NCBI GenBank assembly: GCA_041391665.1 | Contig: JAWKNO010000002.1 | Location: 2,170,001 to 2,234,000, forward strand | From: Bacteroidia bacterium | Lineage (GTDB): Bacteria; Bacteroidota; Bacteroidia; J057 | Direction: 5' to 3' | Length of the DNA stretch: 64,000 nucleotides | Shown here: positions 7,739 through 17,534 of the stretch, piece by piece | Numbering within the stretch: position 1 is the first letter of the stretch | How the letters are laid out: the number at the start of each line of letters is the position of its first letter | Program-made: the position numbers and the translations under genes | Notes under the pieces: generated by a model | Told to the model about the DNA's origin: nothing | What the model saw: only the letters and a program-made list of their open reading frames with translations | The model's database searches: none

Positions 7739-9070
7739 CTACCACTTTTGGCTGGAAAGCCGGGTGTATTCATTTTTGAAAAATACTATCGCCATCATAA
7801 TCGTCATCAGTGTCTGATTATATGGACGATTGTGGTTGCCGAATGTAGATTCGAGGGTGCCAGACAATACAAAGTATAGAATAAATCCTATATAAACGAG
7901 TCCGGCTTTGTAGCCTTTGTTGTAGAGGAAAATGGCATTGTTGAGACATAAAAACAATGCACCCAGGAAGAAGAATGTTCCCAGATAACCTATATCAAAA
8001 AATGACTGAAAAAACATATTATGCGTTACGATCAGGTCATTTTCGTAAGCATCTTTGGGGAAAATATAGGCATACCTTGCGGAGACGCCTGCCGTGGACT
8101 GGCCATGTTCACCAAAACCGATAATATGCATAGGTTTAGGCTCCAGCACTTCCTCCAGACACTCCTCCCAGATGATCGAGCGTGAGGACAAAGTTGTCAG
8201 GTTTTTGGTGTCGCCGCTTCGCGCAAACTGCGCCAGCAGGGGCGAATCTGCAAAGGCCGCAAGAAAACCACTGAATAAAAACGGAAGGAAAGGCACAACC
8301 AGAATAAACACCCTCAAAGCGCCGGTAAAACGCACCTTATACGTGGCGTACACCATCGCGAGCGTTACGACAAAACTCAAAATCGTGCCCCGGGAGTCGG
8401 CAATCAGCATAAAAGCTGCACAGACCACTGCATTGACATACAGGAAGATCTTTTCCTTACGGGTTACTTCCAGCAACCAGAGGGCAACCAGCGTCATGAC
8501 CAAAGTTGCTCCGGCAAAAATACTGATTGTATTGGGGTGTGTACCTTCCGTATAAGGAATCGCCTTTTTTTGAAGACTAATCCCGATCAATTTCAAAATA
8601 ATGGCCTCTTCCCCCTGCCGCCGAAGTTTGGTAGTAGGGTCGTTGTAGCCAATGATATACAAAAAAAGCATAAAGGCAATCAGGGCTGATGGAATCATGA
8701 TTGCCTGTAATGTACCCTTATTAAACAGCTTTTCGAAGTTGTCCGGGTTCCGGAACTGGTATCCCAATGCGCTGTAAACCAGCAAATTGAGAAAAATCAC
8801 ACTCAGTGTATCATTCAATAACCCGGTGAATGTGGCATTGGGGAAAGCCGTCCGCAACAAGCTGACCAGAAATACAATCAGATAGAGTCCGTACATGGTA
8901 AAATTGGACTCTACATACATTTTTCGCAGATAAACCTTGCCTTTAGAAAAAAAAGAGTATCGGAAAATACCCAACAGCAAAATGAAGTTGGGTAAAAACT
9001 TAAAGGCAAGGCTACCTCCTGTCAGGCCTTTGAGGTTTACAACGAGAAAAAATGCGATGATATAATACAT
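7739..9070 (-). CDS. wzy: O-antigen polymerase/ligase family membrane protein (Wzy-like)
   Basis: A 443-residue integral membrane protein with about eleven hydrophobic segments. It contains the marks of the Wzy/WaaL family (PF04932): ADSRGTILSFVV in a transmembrane segment, a long periplasmic loop (about residues 270-335), and HNMFFQSFFDIGYLG just after it. In this setting it most likely polymerises lipid-linked repeat units of the exopolysaccharide at the periplasmic face, using units flipped by the Wzx-like protein encoded at 11359-12696. It is the last gene of the unit wzx - glycosyltransferase - sulfotransferase - wzy and starts 43 bases after the sulfotransferase stop. The exact role (polymerase rather than ligase) is inferred from context. 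Confidence 0.8.
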   Translation of the reverse strand: MYYIIAFFLVVNLKGLTGGSLAFKFLPNFILLLGIFRYSFFSKGKVYLRKMYVESNFTMYGLYLIVFLVSLLRTAFPNATFTGLLNDTLSVIFLNLLVYSALGYQFRNPDNFEKLFNKGTLQAIMIPSALIAFMLFLYIIGYNDPTTKLRRQGEEAIILKLIGISLQKKAIPYTEGTHPNTISIFAGATLVMTLVALWLLEVTRKEKIFLYVNAVVCAAFMLIADSRGTILSFVVTLAMVYATYKVRFTGALRVFILVVPFLPFLFSGFLAAFADSPLLAQFARSGDTKNLTTLSSRSIIWEECLEEVLEPKPMHIIGFGEHGQSTAGVSARYAYIFPKDAYENDLIVTHNMFFQSFFDIGYLGTFFFLGALFLCLNNAIFLYNKGYKAGLVYIGFILYFVLSGTLESTFGNHNRPYNQTLMTIMMAIVFFKNEYTRLSSQKW

Positions 9071-9113
9071 GCAGAATCAGCCTGTATGGCAAATATAAGT
9101 GGAAGTACGTTCC

Positions 9114-10145
9114 CTATGCAAATAACCGGCGGCGAATGGAATCCTTTACATTTTTCATTCTGTGAAGATTCATTACCAATGCAAGTCCTAATTTTACGGG
9201 AAATGAAATGTAGTACCCAAAGACAATCAGCGGATTAGCCTTGGTTTGCATCGGTTCATATCCAAACTGCCGGAAAAAATCTGCGGTAATATTCTGGCAA
9301 AACCAAATCTCTGCGCGATTTAATCCTCCCTGCATCCAGGTTTTGGTGCGGTTACTTTTAATCCCGACTTGTCCCGGTGCATCTTTTTCATTGGAAGAAC
9401 CAATATATTCTACCTGTTGCATTTTCTCGGAATAATCAACGCCGATAAATGCGCATATTTTTTTCAGCTCTTCTGTAGGGCTGCCGGTGATGTCTTCAAA
9501 ACGTACATTCAATACACGGGGATCTCCATCAAACTTTTTACTGGCCTGGATCGAGCTGTTCCAAAGCCGGCTGATTGTAATGGGATGATAATTTACCCGA
9601 AGACGAACGACCTCTTTTTTATGTTTGGAGAGATAAGCATCCGCATTGTCTTTGCGCATCCATTTTTTCTTCTGGCTCAGCAGTACCCCTCTCGGATCGC
9701 GGATCATATTGATCACTCTCGCATTGGGGAAAAGGTCCAGAATATCCTGAATGTAAAATACATTCTGCGGCGTTTTTTCACTGGGTATGGTTTTCCCATT
9801 TGCATGGGTCTCACTTACCAGAAACGCCAGAAATACATCATGGCTGTACAGTTTGTCGGTTTCGATACTTCTCACCAGCGCTGTCGCTTCCTCCTTGTAT
9901 TTCTCCGGATTAAAAGTGGCGAGATAACCCTCTTTTTTCACAAAAATGAGCCGGGAAGCAATATAGATCGCTTCACCCTCATCTATGACACGGTCTTTGT
10001 CATTGACCGACCAAAGTTTTTCAAAAAAGTGTATTTCATTGACAGAATGCATCTCCGGATGTTTGCCGATAATACGCATCATCATGGTGGTGCCGCTACG
10101 GGAGTTGCCTACTATAAATACAAGCTTCTGATCACTGATGTTCAT
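9114..10145 (-). CDS. PAPS-dependent sulfotransferase family protein
   Basis: A 343-residue cytosolic-looking protein. Residues 10-20 carry the 5'-phosphosulfate loop (GNSRSGTTM), 121-127 SEKTPQN, and 148-156 the 3'-phosphate motif RDPRGVLLS, as in the Sulfotransfer_1/3 families that move sulfate from PAPS to a hydroxyl or amine of a sugar, lipid or peptide. It lies between a glycosyltransferase and wzy, 14 bases past the former. The PAPS-making genes cysN, cysD and cysC are in the same minus-strand region. The likely acceptor is a sugar of the lipid-linked repeat unit on the cytoplasmic side. The acceptor and sulfation position cannot be read from sequence. Confidence 0.85.
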   Translation of the reverse strand: MNISDQKLVFIVGNSRSGTTMMMRIIGKHPEMHSVNEIHFFEKLWSVNDKDRVIDEGEAIYIASRLIFVKKEGYLATFNPEKYKEEATALVRSIETDKLYSHDVFLAFLVSETHANGKTIPSEKTPQNVFYIQDILDLFPNARVINMIRDPRGVLLSQKKKWMRKDNADAYLSKHKKEVVRLRVNYHPITISRLWNSSIQASKKFDGDPRVLNVRFEDITGSPTEELKKICAFIGVDYSEKMQQVEYIGSSNEKDAPGQVGIKSNRTKTWMQGGLNRAEIWFCQNITADFFRQFGYEPMQTKANPLIVFGYYISFPVKLGLALVMNLHRMKNVKDSIRRRLFA

Positions 10146-10159
10146 TGTTATAATTCTTA

Positions 10160-11338
10160 TTACTTAATAAAAAGGGAAAATGGTTTTCTGTCTCTGAGTC
10201 TGAATTTCAGGAGATTGACTAATGGCCGGGGCTGCAAATGGCCAAAATAATATTTAAAGGGTCGAAATGCAGAGCCGTTGGGCGCAAGCATCTGATTCTT
10301 TTTGGCGAGAAACAGGGCATCTCCTTCCAATTGGTTGACCACATTCATCACAAATGGCCGGAACTGCATTCCAAATGAAAAAACGGGTTTTGCCACAGGA
10401 TTTTGCGTCAGTACATATTCTTCTTTATACTGACTGAGATTTTTGGTGCCGTAAATATCCACCACATAGTCATATTCTGCGAGTGCAGGCAGCATTTGAT
10501 TAAGCCTGGAGGGCAATAATTCATAATAGATATCATATACTCCCAGCGACTCGTCGTAAGTGTGGAAAGTGTATGATTTTTTCCGGTATTGCAGGTTCAC
10601 CTGAAACATATTGACCTGCTTATCAAAGTGCACGCCACTATCGCCAAAATTTGTGCTATGAGAGACGCGCGGATAAACATAAAACATATCGTGATCTACG
10701 ACATATTTTGTGTGATATTTCAGCCATGAGCTTTCCGGCCACTGTTTGATGGGCTCTGGAAACCGGTCATTTGCTGTAATGGTCTGGCCTTTGTTGTACC
10801 AGTCGCGAAATTTTAGCCATTTTTTATCCGTCCATACCTGTCCCCATGAACAGGGAGCCTGGAAAAAAAACACGTCTGAGCCATCTTCTATTGGTATAAA
10901 TGGCAAAAATGTCGCATGAGAGTTCATTTGATTGGTGTACAAACCGACGCCGGCAATCCGGTCATCGTCTGCATAAAAATTAGCTGCCTCTGTAGAAAAC
11001 CGGTAGAAGCAGGGAGAAACGTAGAGATCATCTTCCAGAAGGATAACGGACCCGTATTGTTGGGTAAGGTCTCCACATTTCAGAATATGTTTTCTAAGGC
11101 CTAGATTTTCTGGCTGATAAATAACTTCTTTTTCACCAAAAGGCCAGTCAAACCCGGCTGCCAGCGCCACTACATCCTGGTTATTATCGCCCTTGTCTAT
11201 ACTTATGATCAATTTTACATCTTCCGGATACTCGGCAGATGAAAGTGATTGAAACACCCTTGTCAGCGAGTGAACCCGGTTATATGCAACTACGACAATG
11301 ACAGGTTTGTAAGAAGGGTGAGATTTTTCAAAACTCAT
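10160..11338 (-). CDS. Glycosyltransferase, GT-A fold (GT2/GNT-I-like)
   Basis: A 392-residue soluble protein. The N-terminus has a GT-A nucleotide-sugar fold: PVIVVVAYNRVHSLTRV, DVKLIISIDKGDN, the PENLGLRKHIL stretch, and the metal-binding LLEDDLYVSPCFYRF where EDD supplies the DXD function. CSWGQVWTDKKW further on is typical of the acceptor side of GNT-I/GT2-type enzymes. It probably adds one sugar to the lipid-linked repeat unit. It is the only recognisable glycosyltransferase in this region, and there is no initiating phosphoglycosyl transferase, so other genes for this polymer must lie elsewhere. It sits between wzx and the sulfotransferase with short gaps (20 and 14 bases). Donor sugar unknown. 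Confidence 0.75.
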   Translation of the reverse strand: MSFEKSHPSYKPVIVVVAYNRVHSLTRVFQSLSSAEYPEDVKLIISIDKGDNNQDVVALAAGFDWPFGEKEVIYQPENLGLRKHILKCGDLTQQYGSVILLEDDLYVSPCFYRFSTEAANFYADDDRIAGVGLYTNQMNSHATFLPFIPIEDGSDVFFFQAPCSWGQVWTDKKWLKFRDWYNKGQTITANDRFPEPIKQWPESSWLKYHTKYVVDHDMFYVYPRVSHSTNFGDSGVHFDKQVNMFQVNLQYRKKSYTFHTYDESLGVYDIYYELLPSRLNQMLPALAEYDYVVDIYGTKNLSQYKEEYVLTQNPVAKPVFSFGMQFRPFVMNVVNQLEGDALFLAKKNQMLAPNGSAFRPFKYYFGHLQPRPLVNLLKFRLRDRKPFSLFIK

Positions 11339-11358
11339 TTGAAATTTATATTAGGTGC

Positions 11359-12696
11359 TTATTTTCTAAGCTTTTCAATTAAGGAATAAAATGTAAGCGC
11401 TTTGGTTTGCATAATAAAAGTCCCCCATGTTTTCCTTGAAAGGAGATATCCCAAATAGGATGCCACAGCTTGCGAAATGAGGGTTGCGATAGCTGCTCCC
11501 TGTATTCCCATCCGGGGAATGAGTATAAAATTGAGCACAACGTTTGCTACCGCCCCAAGCAGTGTACGGTATAAAGTGATTTTTTGCAGGTTTTCTGCAA
11601 TCATTTGTTTGCTGCTTGCTGCTCCGAGAAATACAAAGACCAGCGACCAGATATGAATGACCAGTACAGGCCCCGCTGCGGCGTACTTTTCTCCAAACAA
11701 AAACGGAAGCTCAAGAAACCACGGGCCAAACAGTGCCATCGGAATACTTATCGCCAGAGCAACCAGCACATTTAAGTTGTAGAAGTTTTGCAAACGCTCC
11801 AGGTATAGCTTTTCGTCCTTCTCTTTGGCATTCATGATTGCAGGAAACAACGAACTTGCCAGCACGGGTCCCAGGAAAAACCAGATCTCAGAAAATCGCA
11901 ACGCAGAGGTATAATACCCTACGGAGACGTTGTCCATCATTTGTTTGATCATAATCTGGTCCACCTTCATATACACCATCACTACCATACCCGAAAACAC
12001 CAGTGGCCAGCCGTCAATCAGCATTTCCTTTCCATATTTGTAGTCAACCTTCAGATCCAGCGGCTTATCAAAGTATCGCATAAACCAGATCACCTGGCCT
12101 ATGCCTACCAGCGCATTTCTGAAGAAAAATGCCCAGCCAAACCATATCAGGTCGGCTTCGACAATCACCAGAAAGAGTTGAAGGAAAGCAAAAGCAAACG
12201 TCGAAAAAGATCGTGATTTTACTCCGTAATGTGCCTGAACCGTACTTTGAAAATGATAATCAAACACGTCCAATGCCTGAAAAACGCCGCTGGCAATTAC
12301 CAGATAGGTGAGGTAAATGGATACCTGATCATCGGGAAGGAAAAAGGAGAGTACAAAGTAAAGTGCAAATGCGACAACTGCACCTAAAAACCTCAATATC
12401 AGAGCCGTACCCAGAATCTTTCGCTCATTGGCACGATCTTTTATCAGGTTCCGGACGACAATCTCCTGAAGCCCCAGTCCGGCAAATACCAAAAATAACA
12501 TTCCCAGGCTTCGGGAGTAGCCCAATGCGCCAAACCCGTCGGCTCCAAGGTATTTTCCGACTCTTGCTGTAACGAGGAATGAGACTCCCATTTGCGTTAT
12601 CCGCCCTCCCATGAGCCAGGAGGTGTTTTTCAGATATTTCAGGAAGCCTTTAGAGCGAATAACTTTATTCAGTTCTGCTATATAATTCACTGACAT
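11359..12696 (-). CDS. wzx: Polysaccharide repeat-unit flippase (Wzx-like, MOP superfamily)
   Basis: A 445-residue membrane protein with about twelve to fourteen hydrophobic segments. The N-terminal SWLMGGRITQMGVSFLVTAR, the GADGFGALGYSRSLG stretch and the late RMGIQGAAIATLISQ block are typical of oligosaccharide flippases of the MOP/MATE-related family. It would move the undecaprenyl-linked, sulfated repeat unit across the inner membrane for polymerisation by the Wzy-like protein. It heads a four-gene minus-strand unit. The 285-base gap upstream contains two copies of AACAGCTAAA and a CCCG block that resemble elements upstream of wza and of the cys genes, so shared regulation is plausible. 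Confidence 0.8.
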   Translation of the reverse strand: MSVNYIAELNKVIRSKGFLKYLKNTSWLMGGRITQMGVSFLVTARVGKYLGADGFGALGYSRSLGMLFLVFAGLGLQEIVVRNLIKDRANERKILGTALILRFLGAVVAFALYFVLSFFLPDDQVSIYLTYLVIASGVFQALDVFDYHFQSTVQAHYGVKSRSFSTFAFAFLQLFLVIVEADLIWFGWAFFFRNALVGIGQVIWFMRYFDKPLDLKVDYKYGKEMLIDGWPLVFSGMVVMVYMKVDQIMIKQMMDNVSVGYYTSALRFSEIWFFLGPVLASSLFPAIMNAKEKDEKLYLERLQNFYNLNVLVALAISIPMALFGPWFLELPFLFGEKYAAAGPVLVIHIWSLVFVFLGAASSKQMIAENLQKITLYRTLLGAVANVVLNFILIPRMGIQGAAIATLISQAVASYLGYLLSRKTWGTFIMQTKALTFYSLIEKLRK

Positions 12697-12814
12697 TCAA
12701 TTAATCCTGCCTTACCGTATCAGTACACGTGTAAAGACTAAATTTGAGAGCAACAATTTTGGGGTAAGATACTGATTCCACCCTGTGAACTGAGCCTAAA
12801 TTAGGAAAAATACT

Positions 12815-12857
12815 AACAGCTAAATCATACGAGTAATGAACAGCTAAAAATAACCCG
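12815..12857 (-). promoter_or_regulatory. Candidate shared upstream element, copy C (upstream of wzx)
   Basis: On the plus strand TGAACAGCTAA (12837-12847) is followed by CCCG at 12854-12857, matching the element at 24682-24716 except for a 2-base shorter middle. AACAGCTAAA occurs twice, at 12815 and 12839, 24 bases apart, as expected of a repeated protein-binding site. It lies about 120-160 bases upstream of the wzx start. Confidence 0.4.
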
Positions 12858-12981
12858 TGAATTGATATTGTTCCGGATAACCGGAAATTTAACAGGTTTG
12901 TTGAATCGCTAAAAAACGGGAGATGGAAAGCCCATTACAGGCCTCCCATTCCCCCAAATTCTTTATATAAAGTCTGATTCG

Positions 12982-15900
12982 CTATTGAATCTGTAGTCTT
13001 TCTCCGATCAACCCGTCAGAAAACTCTACCATCATAATATACATTCCGGCTGGTATCGCCTCCGGCAGAGAAACCTGCATGGATTTGGCGGGCTCACTGG
13101 CTACCCAAACCTCCCGGCCGGCAACATCCAGCAATGCCACCCGCAGAATCTGTTCGGTATCAATCCCCTGAAAGTGCAGATTCAGGTTATGATCATAGGT
13201 AGGATTTGGGTAAATGCTTACTTCCGGCTTGAGCTCGGAGTCAAAAAATATCTCTACAGTACCCAGATAACGGAAGGTGCCATCAAAATCCGTTTGCTTC
13301 AACCGGTAGAAAGACCTGCCCTTATTGGGCTGATTGTCAATCAATTGGTATTCGGCCACTTCCTGACTTATGCCCATTCCCTGTACTTGGTCCAATACTT
13401 CGAATATCGCTCCGTCCAGTGATTTTTCGATGGTAAAGTAGGCGTTGTTCAATTCGCTGGCTGTGGCCCATTCAAGTAATACTGCTTCGCCTACGGGGCG
13501 TCCATCAAAGTGGATCAACTCGACCGGGAAGGAAGAAACGCCTTCCGCAGTAAAGGTTACATTATCTACAACAGAGGTAGTCTGAAGGTTGTCGTCATGG
13601 CTGGTAACCGCAATACCTACAAATATTTCAGTAGCCATAGGTATTTCTTCCTGATCGATAAGCGTCCAGGTGATACCATCCGGAGAAGCATATCCTCTAA
13701 ACATATTGTCTTGTCTGACCAGTTTTACCCAATAAGGAATAGGAATCGGCGTATCTTTGGGACTGTTGGTGCTGGTAGTAAGGCCACCGTTATTTACCCG
13801 GCGCTGAAAAGTATATCTTCCCGAAGCAGCGATGAAAGTATAAGCGTTTTTGGAACCCGGATCAAGCGACTCCCGCATCATCAATCCAGATTTGGCCCAG
13901 GCATGAGTTTCCAACAAAGCATTCACCCGCATGACAATTTCGCCATTGCCGGTCATCGGCTTATAGACATATTGAAAGGCATCGATTTTGTCCCAGATAT
14001 CAGCACCCGAAGCTTCTATGGTGAATACACCCGTGCCATCTTCGCAGGCTTTGCCCGAAAATCCGACATTCCCGATATCTTCATTCAGCCAGCCTGAAGG
14101 GAGAGTACAGCCAGAACTTGTCGCTGGTTCCTTCACAATGATCATCACATTGGCGGTATTGACCGCTCCCGAGTCGTCCTGCACAGTAAGCGTAGCCAGA
14201 TAGTTCCCGGCACTTTGATACGTATGAGCTAATAAATTTCCTGTGCCGGTTTTGCCGTCGCCAAAGTCCCATGTGTAATTTGTGATGAGGCCATCGGGAT
14301 CGCTGGAACTTGTACCGTCAAAATCCACGAGCAGAGGCGCAGTACCAGTAATCGGTGTAGCATTAATCACCGCTACCGGGTTGGAGTTTGTATGGCCGGG
14401 ATCGGTATTCACTACGGAAACTGAGTCTGCAAACAATACAACCGAAGAAAATGGCGCCAGGGTAATCGAACCGGACACGGGGTTCAAATCCACGTCCTGA
14501 TAAGTACCAGTAAGCGTAAAAGCTTTATTTGCAGCGGTTTGGTTGACAAATATTTTGGCTTTTACAATGGGGTTGTATGGAATGGCATTCACCTCAAATA
14601 CTTCCACATTGTCTAAGATAAAATTGTGCCCATTGGTGTATGCTACTCTGAATTCCACCGTAGCAGTGGCTTCATTCGAATTGCTTTCAATAATTTTCAC
14701 AAAGTCGTGGCGGGTTGGAGACAACGGATAATCAAAAGTATGCAACACTTTGCCGCCCGCTCCTTTTACATTTACTTCCAGTGTTTCATATTTGGTGGAA
14801 AGGACACTGAACTTTAATTCGTAATGTGTACCTGACTTTAAACCACCTGTGATATTGGTGGAAACAGCTGCCGTCGCCGGAGAACCGCCGGTCATTTTCA
14901 GTTCATAACACCCTCCGTCCATTCCACCTTTGGTCAGCCAGGTAGTTTGGGCATTCCCACTGGCTGTTGTCCAGCCACTGGCATTGGCAGTAAATGTACC
15001 ATTTGTGATAAGGTTGTTGCTCAAATAGGAAGCGACCGTAACCCAATCCCACTGAAAAGGACTGATTTTGTTTTGGTTAATGACTGTTGGCAACATATTT
15101 TCCCACTGATCCATACTGTAAAGCGGCTTATTGGTCAGTTTGCCGATTCTGGCGATATAGGGAGAATACAGGTTGTAGAAATAATTGTTTTCAAATGTTC
15201 CCAAATTGGCATGGGTTCCGTACTCAGAAAGCAACCGCACACATGCTACATCCGGATTAAAGGAAATCGCAACGTTGTCATGAAAGGTATTGTCGATGGT
15301 TTGCCCGGGCAGAATTTTTTCTTCCAGCTGGATCAGGTCCCTGTCAGCACCATAGATTACGTTACTTGCCACTTCCACATCATGTGCCCCGGAGTTGACA
15401 AAAACGCCAGCAGTACCGGAGTTTAGGATCGTATTGTGGAGCACACTCATATTATAAGATTTGTTGTCGATGTAGATACCAAAGGCGGCAGATTTTACTT
15501 TAGCGGCAGGAACTCCGTCATTGTTGCCAATGGCATTATACACGATATTTTCACGAATGATCGTATGGTGGGACTGCTCGGAGAATGTATAGATACACCC
15601 CCCGTCATTGAGATTCAGCAGAGAAGCGTTGACGATATTGCGTTCCACCAGCGAATTGGAAGCATAAACTGTAATTCCGGTATAGCCGACACTATCGATC
15701 CGGTTGTAGCCCACATACACATCATCGGTCATGGTAAAATGAAATCCATTCATTCCCTGATTCCCGCTGATACCATACCCGTTCTGGCGACCGATTTGCC
15801 GCATGATATTGTGAGAAAATGTACCGCCTTTTACCTCATGACCTTTGACGGCGCGGCCACGTGCGCCTTCAAAATAATTATTGGTTACGGTAATATTTGC

Positions 15901-16830
15901 ACCACCGACGGAAACGGAAGTTTCGCCCTGGTCATAAAATTTGCAATTGGTAATCGTATTATTGGCGCTTTTGCGGTCAAACAAATAAACACCATCAATT
16001 TTTTGGCCGCGGAAAGTAAGATCGCGAACGGTAATATTGGCCTCTTCTACCGCTGCATAAATCCCATAGTCAATGGTGCTTCCTTCTACAAGAAGGTTGT
16101 TGGGATTGGCACCATTGGGCGCCCAAAGATATACCCGCCCGGAGGCTGCATCATAGGCCCATTCTGTCTCCATATCCAGCTGCTCAAGTTTGCCATCAAG
16201 GAAAAAACCGTAACCAGCTTCCGGAATATATTTATTGGACCCTACAAAATTGATCGTACCTGATGACGTAGAGGAGGCGACTTCCTTGTATTCCCATGTC
16301 CATTTGGTGGTGCGGAGACGCACATTGCTGCCTTTCCAATAGTCATTGGCCTGAGTAATTGATTTGGAGTTCACGTTGTTTACGGTAGCGGTATTCACCA
16401 GAATATATCCGGAATTGGGATAACGCGCCAACGTCATAAATTTATCATTGACATAGAGATAGGGAACCTTTGTGCTGGAAGCAGCATACCAGATGTTTCC
16501 CTGGTGAAGTTTCCAGTTGGTAATAGGAACCATGCCAGAAATCACCGGATCAGCTCCGGTGTCGTACGCGCCAAACGTAATGGGATTGTTCAGACCGCCA
16601 CTTACTGTCAAAAGAATCTGACCAGTAAATACATCTCCCCTACGGAAAAGTACATTGTCGCCAGGCTTAAGAGCCGATATATGTGTGTTTAGTTTTGCAA
16701 TGGTTTTCCAGGGAGCTGCGGTGCTCGTTCCGGCATTTGCATCGTTACCTGCATTTGACACATAATAGGTTGTGGAAAAAGAGTGGGAAAAAAGAAGCAA
16801 GAGGAAACTGAGCAACAAAAGTCTTTTCAT
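12982..16830 (-). CDS. Secreted right-handed beta-helix protein with CBM-like, PKD and T9SS domains
   Basis: Start ATG 16830 gives a clear signal peptide (MKRLLLLSFLLLLFSHSFS); the open frame runs further upstream to 16995, but that extension lacks a signal. About 1,282 residues. After the signal, YYVSNAGNDANAGTS and a long run of parallel beta-helix repeats (about residues 20-590) resemble DUF1565/polysaccharide-lyase or epimerase folds. A carbohydrate-binding-like beta-sandwich follows (LITNGTFTANASGW to FILDNVEVFEV), then a PKD domain (WDFGDGKTG), a DUF1349-like sandwich (WAKSGLMMRESLDPGS), a FPVELIHFDG connector and a type A T9SS tail (IYPNPTYDHNLNL, IPAGMYIMMVEF). Its place within the exopolysaccharide region suggests it acts on the exported polymer, as lyase, epimerase or binding scaffold; catalytic residues are not identifiable by eye. 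Confidence 0.8.
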   Translation of the reverse strand: MKRLLLLSFLLLLFSHSFSTTYYVSNAGNDANAGTSTAAPWKTIAKLNTHISALKPGDNVLFRRGDVFTGQILLTVSGGLNNPITFGAYDTGADPVISGMVPITNWKLHQGNIWYAASSTKVPYLYVNDKFMTLARYPNSGYILVNTATVNNVNSKSITQANDYWKGSNVRLRTTKWTWEYKEVASSTSSGTINFVGSNKYIPEAGYGFFLDGKLEQLDMETEWAYDAASGRVYLWAPNGANPNNLLVEGSTIDYGIYAAVEEANITVRDLTFRGQKIDGVYLFDRKSANNTITNCKFYDQGETSVSVGGANITVTNNYFEGARGRAVKGHEVKGGTFSHNIMRQIGRQNGYGISGNQGMNGFHFTMTDDVYVGYNRIDSVGYTGITVYASNSLVERNIVNASLLNLNDGGCIYTFSEQSHHTIIRENIVYNAIGNNDGVPAAKVKSAAFGIYIDNKSYNMSVLHNTILNSGTAGVFVNSGAHDVEVASNVIYGADRDLIQLEEKILPGQTIDNTFHDNVAISFNPDVACVRLLSEYGTHANLGTFENNYFYNLYSPYIARIGKLTNKPLYSMDQWENMLPTVINQNKISPFQWDWVTVASYLSNNLITNGTFTANASGWTTASGNAQTTWLTKGGMDGGCYELKMTGGSPATAAVSTNITGGLKSGTHYELKFSVLSTKYETLEVNVKGAGGKVLHTFDYPLSPTRHDFVKIIESNSNEATATVEFRVAYTNGHNFILDNVEVFEVNAIPYNPIVKAKIFVNQTAANKAFTLTGTYQDVDLNPVSGSITLAPFSSVVLFADSVSVVNTDPGHTNSNPVAVINATPITGTAPLLVDFDGTSSSDPDGLITNYTWDFGDGKTGTGNLLAHTYQSAGNYLATLTVQDDSGAVNTANVMIIVKEPATSSGCTLPSGWLNEDIGNVGFSGKACEDGTGVFTIEASGADIWDKIDAFQYVYKPMTGNGEIVMRVNALLETHAWAKSGLMMRESLDPGSKNAYTFIAASGRYTFQRRVNNGGLTTSTNSPKDTPIPIPYWVKLVRQDNMFRGYASPDGITWTLIDQEEIPMATEIFVGIAVTSHDDNLQTTSVVDNVTFTAEGVSSFPVELIHFDGRPVGEAVLLEWATASELNNAYFTIEKSLDGAIFEVLDQVQGMGISQEVAEYQLIDNQPNKGRSFYRLKQTDFDGTFRYLGTVEIFFDSELKPEVSIYPNPTYDHNLNLHFQGIDTEQILRVALLDVAGREVWVASEPAKSMQVSLPEAIPAGMYIMMVEFSDGLIGERLQIQ

Positions 16831-17534
16831 CAGATTAAAGGTTTCTTTAGGTTTTGGGAAGAACCATACAGACCAAGCCCTTCCCATCCCGAAATCATGA
16901 ATATGATTCCGGACATAGCAGTTTTTTTTAAAGAAATTCAGATTCGGGCGAATCCTAAATACTAAGAGCAGGAAGGAGACGGTGCTAAAACACAAAAGGC
17001 CTGAAGCCGGTCATTCGCCGGTCAGGACACGCACCTTGAGAGTTGAATGGTAAAGGGATACCACTGGAAAGCCAGGATAAAGAAAGACGATGAGTCGTTT
17101 GCATTTTTACATTATTAACCTATACCTAATACCTGGGGTTTGTAAAACCGAAATACCCCTATTCCGGTTTTCCCCTTACTCTTTGATATAAATGGCAAAC
17201 TTCAGCAAGCCATTGTATCATTGAGTATAATTTTATATCGCTAATATAATACCAGCTATTGTTTATTCGGTAATCGTTATTTCCATGGGTGTATCGATTT
17301 TTTGTAAGTTTTGCCGATAAAACGCAGAAAACAATTTGCCGCCAATCGTCACCGCCCCTGCCAGATCCCGCAAAAAAGGGGGTTTCCCACCACATATATG
17401 CTGATTATCAATGTTTCTCCTCATGGTATGGAGTTTTCTCAATTTTCATTAGCGGTAAATTATCCGCTATTTTTTTATCAATAATGTAAGGAATTTTCTA
17501 AAAAAAGGAAAAAACAGGCTATGCCTCAACTCAA
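16831..17534. other. Long intergenic region, no gene seen
   Basis: Seven hundred AT-rich bases between the beta-helix gene and the GH9 gene. Two short open frames (17159-17395 minus, 17289-17489 plus) overlap each other and look like chance. A tandem GCCGGTCA pair lies near 17006-17024. CAGCTA at 17253 followed by a TATTCGG-TAATCGTTATT stretch weakly resembles the element found upstream of wza. It likely holds the beta-helix gene's promoter. Confidence 0.4.

Noticed and set aside
17159..17489. Two short overlapping frames (minus 78 residues, plus 66 residues) between the beta-helix and GH9 genes
   Set aside because: They overlap on opposite strands with no start signal or family resemblance.
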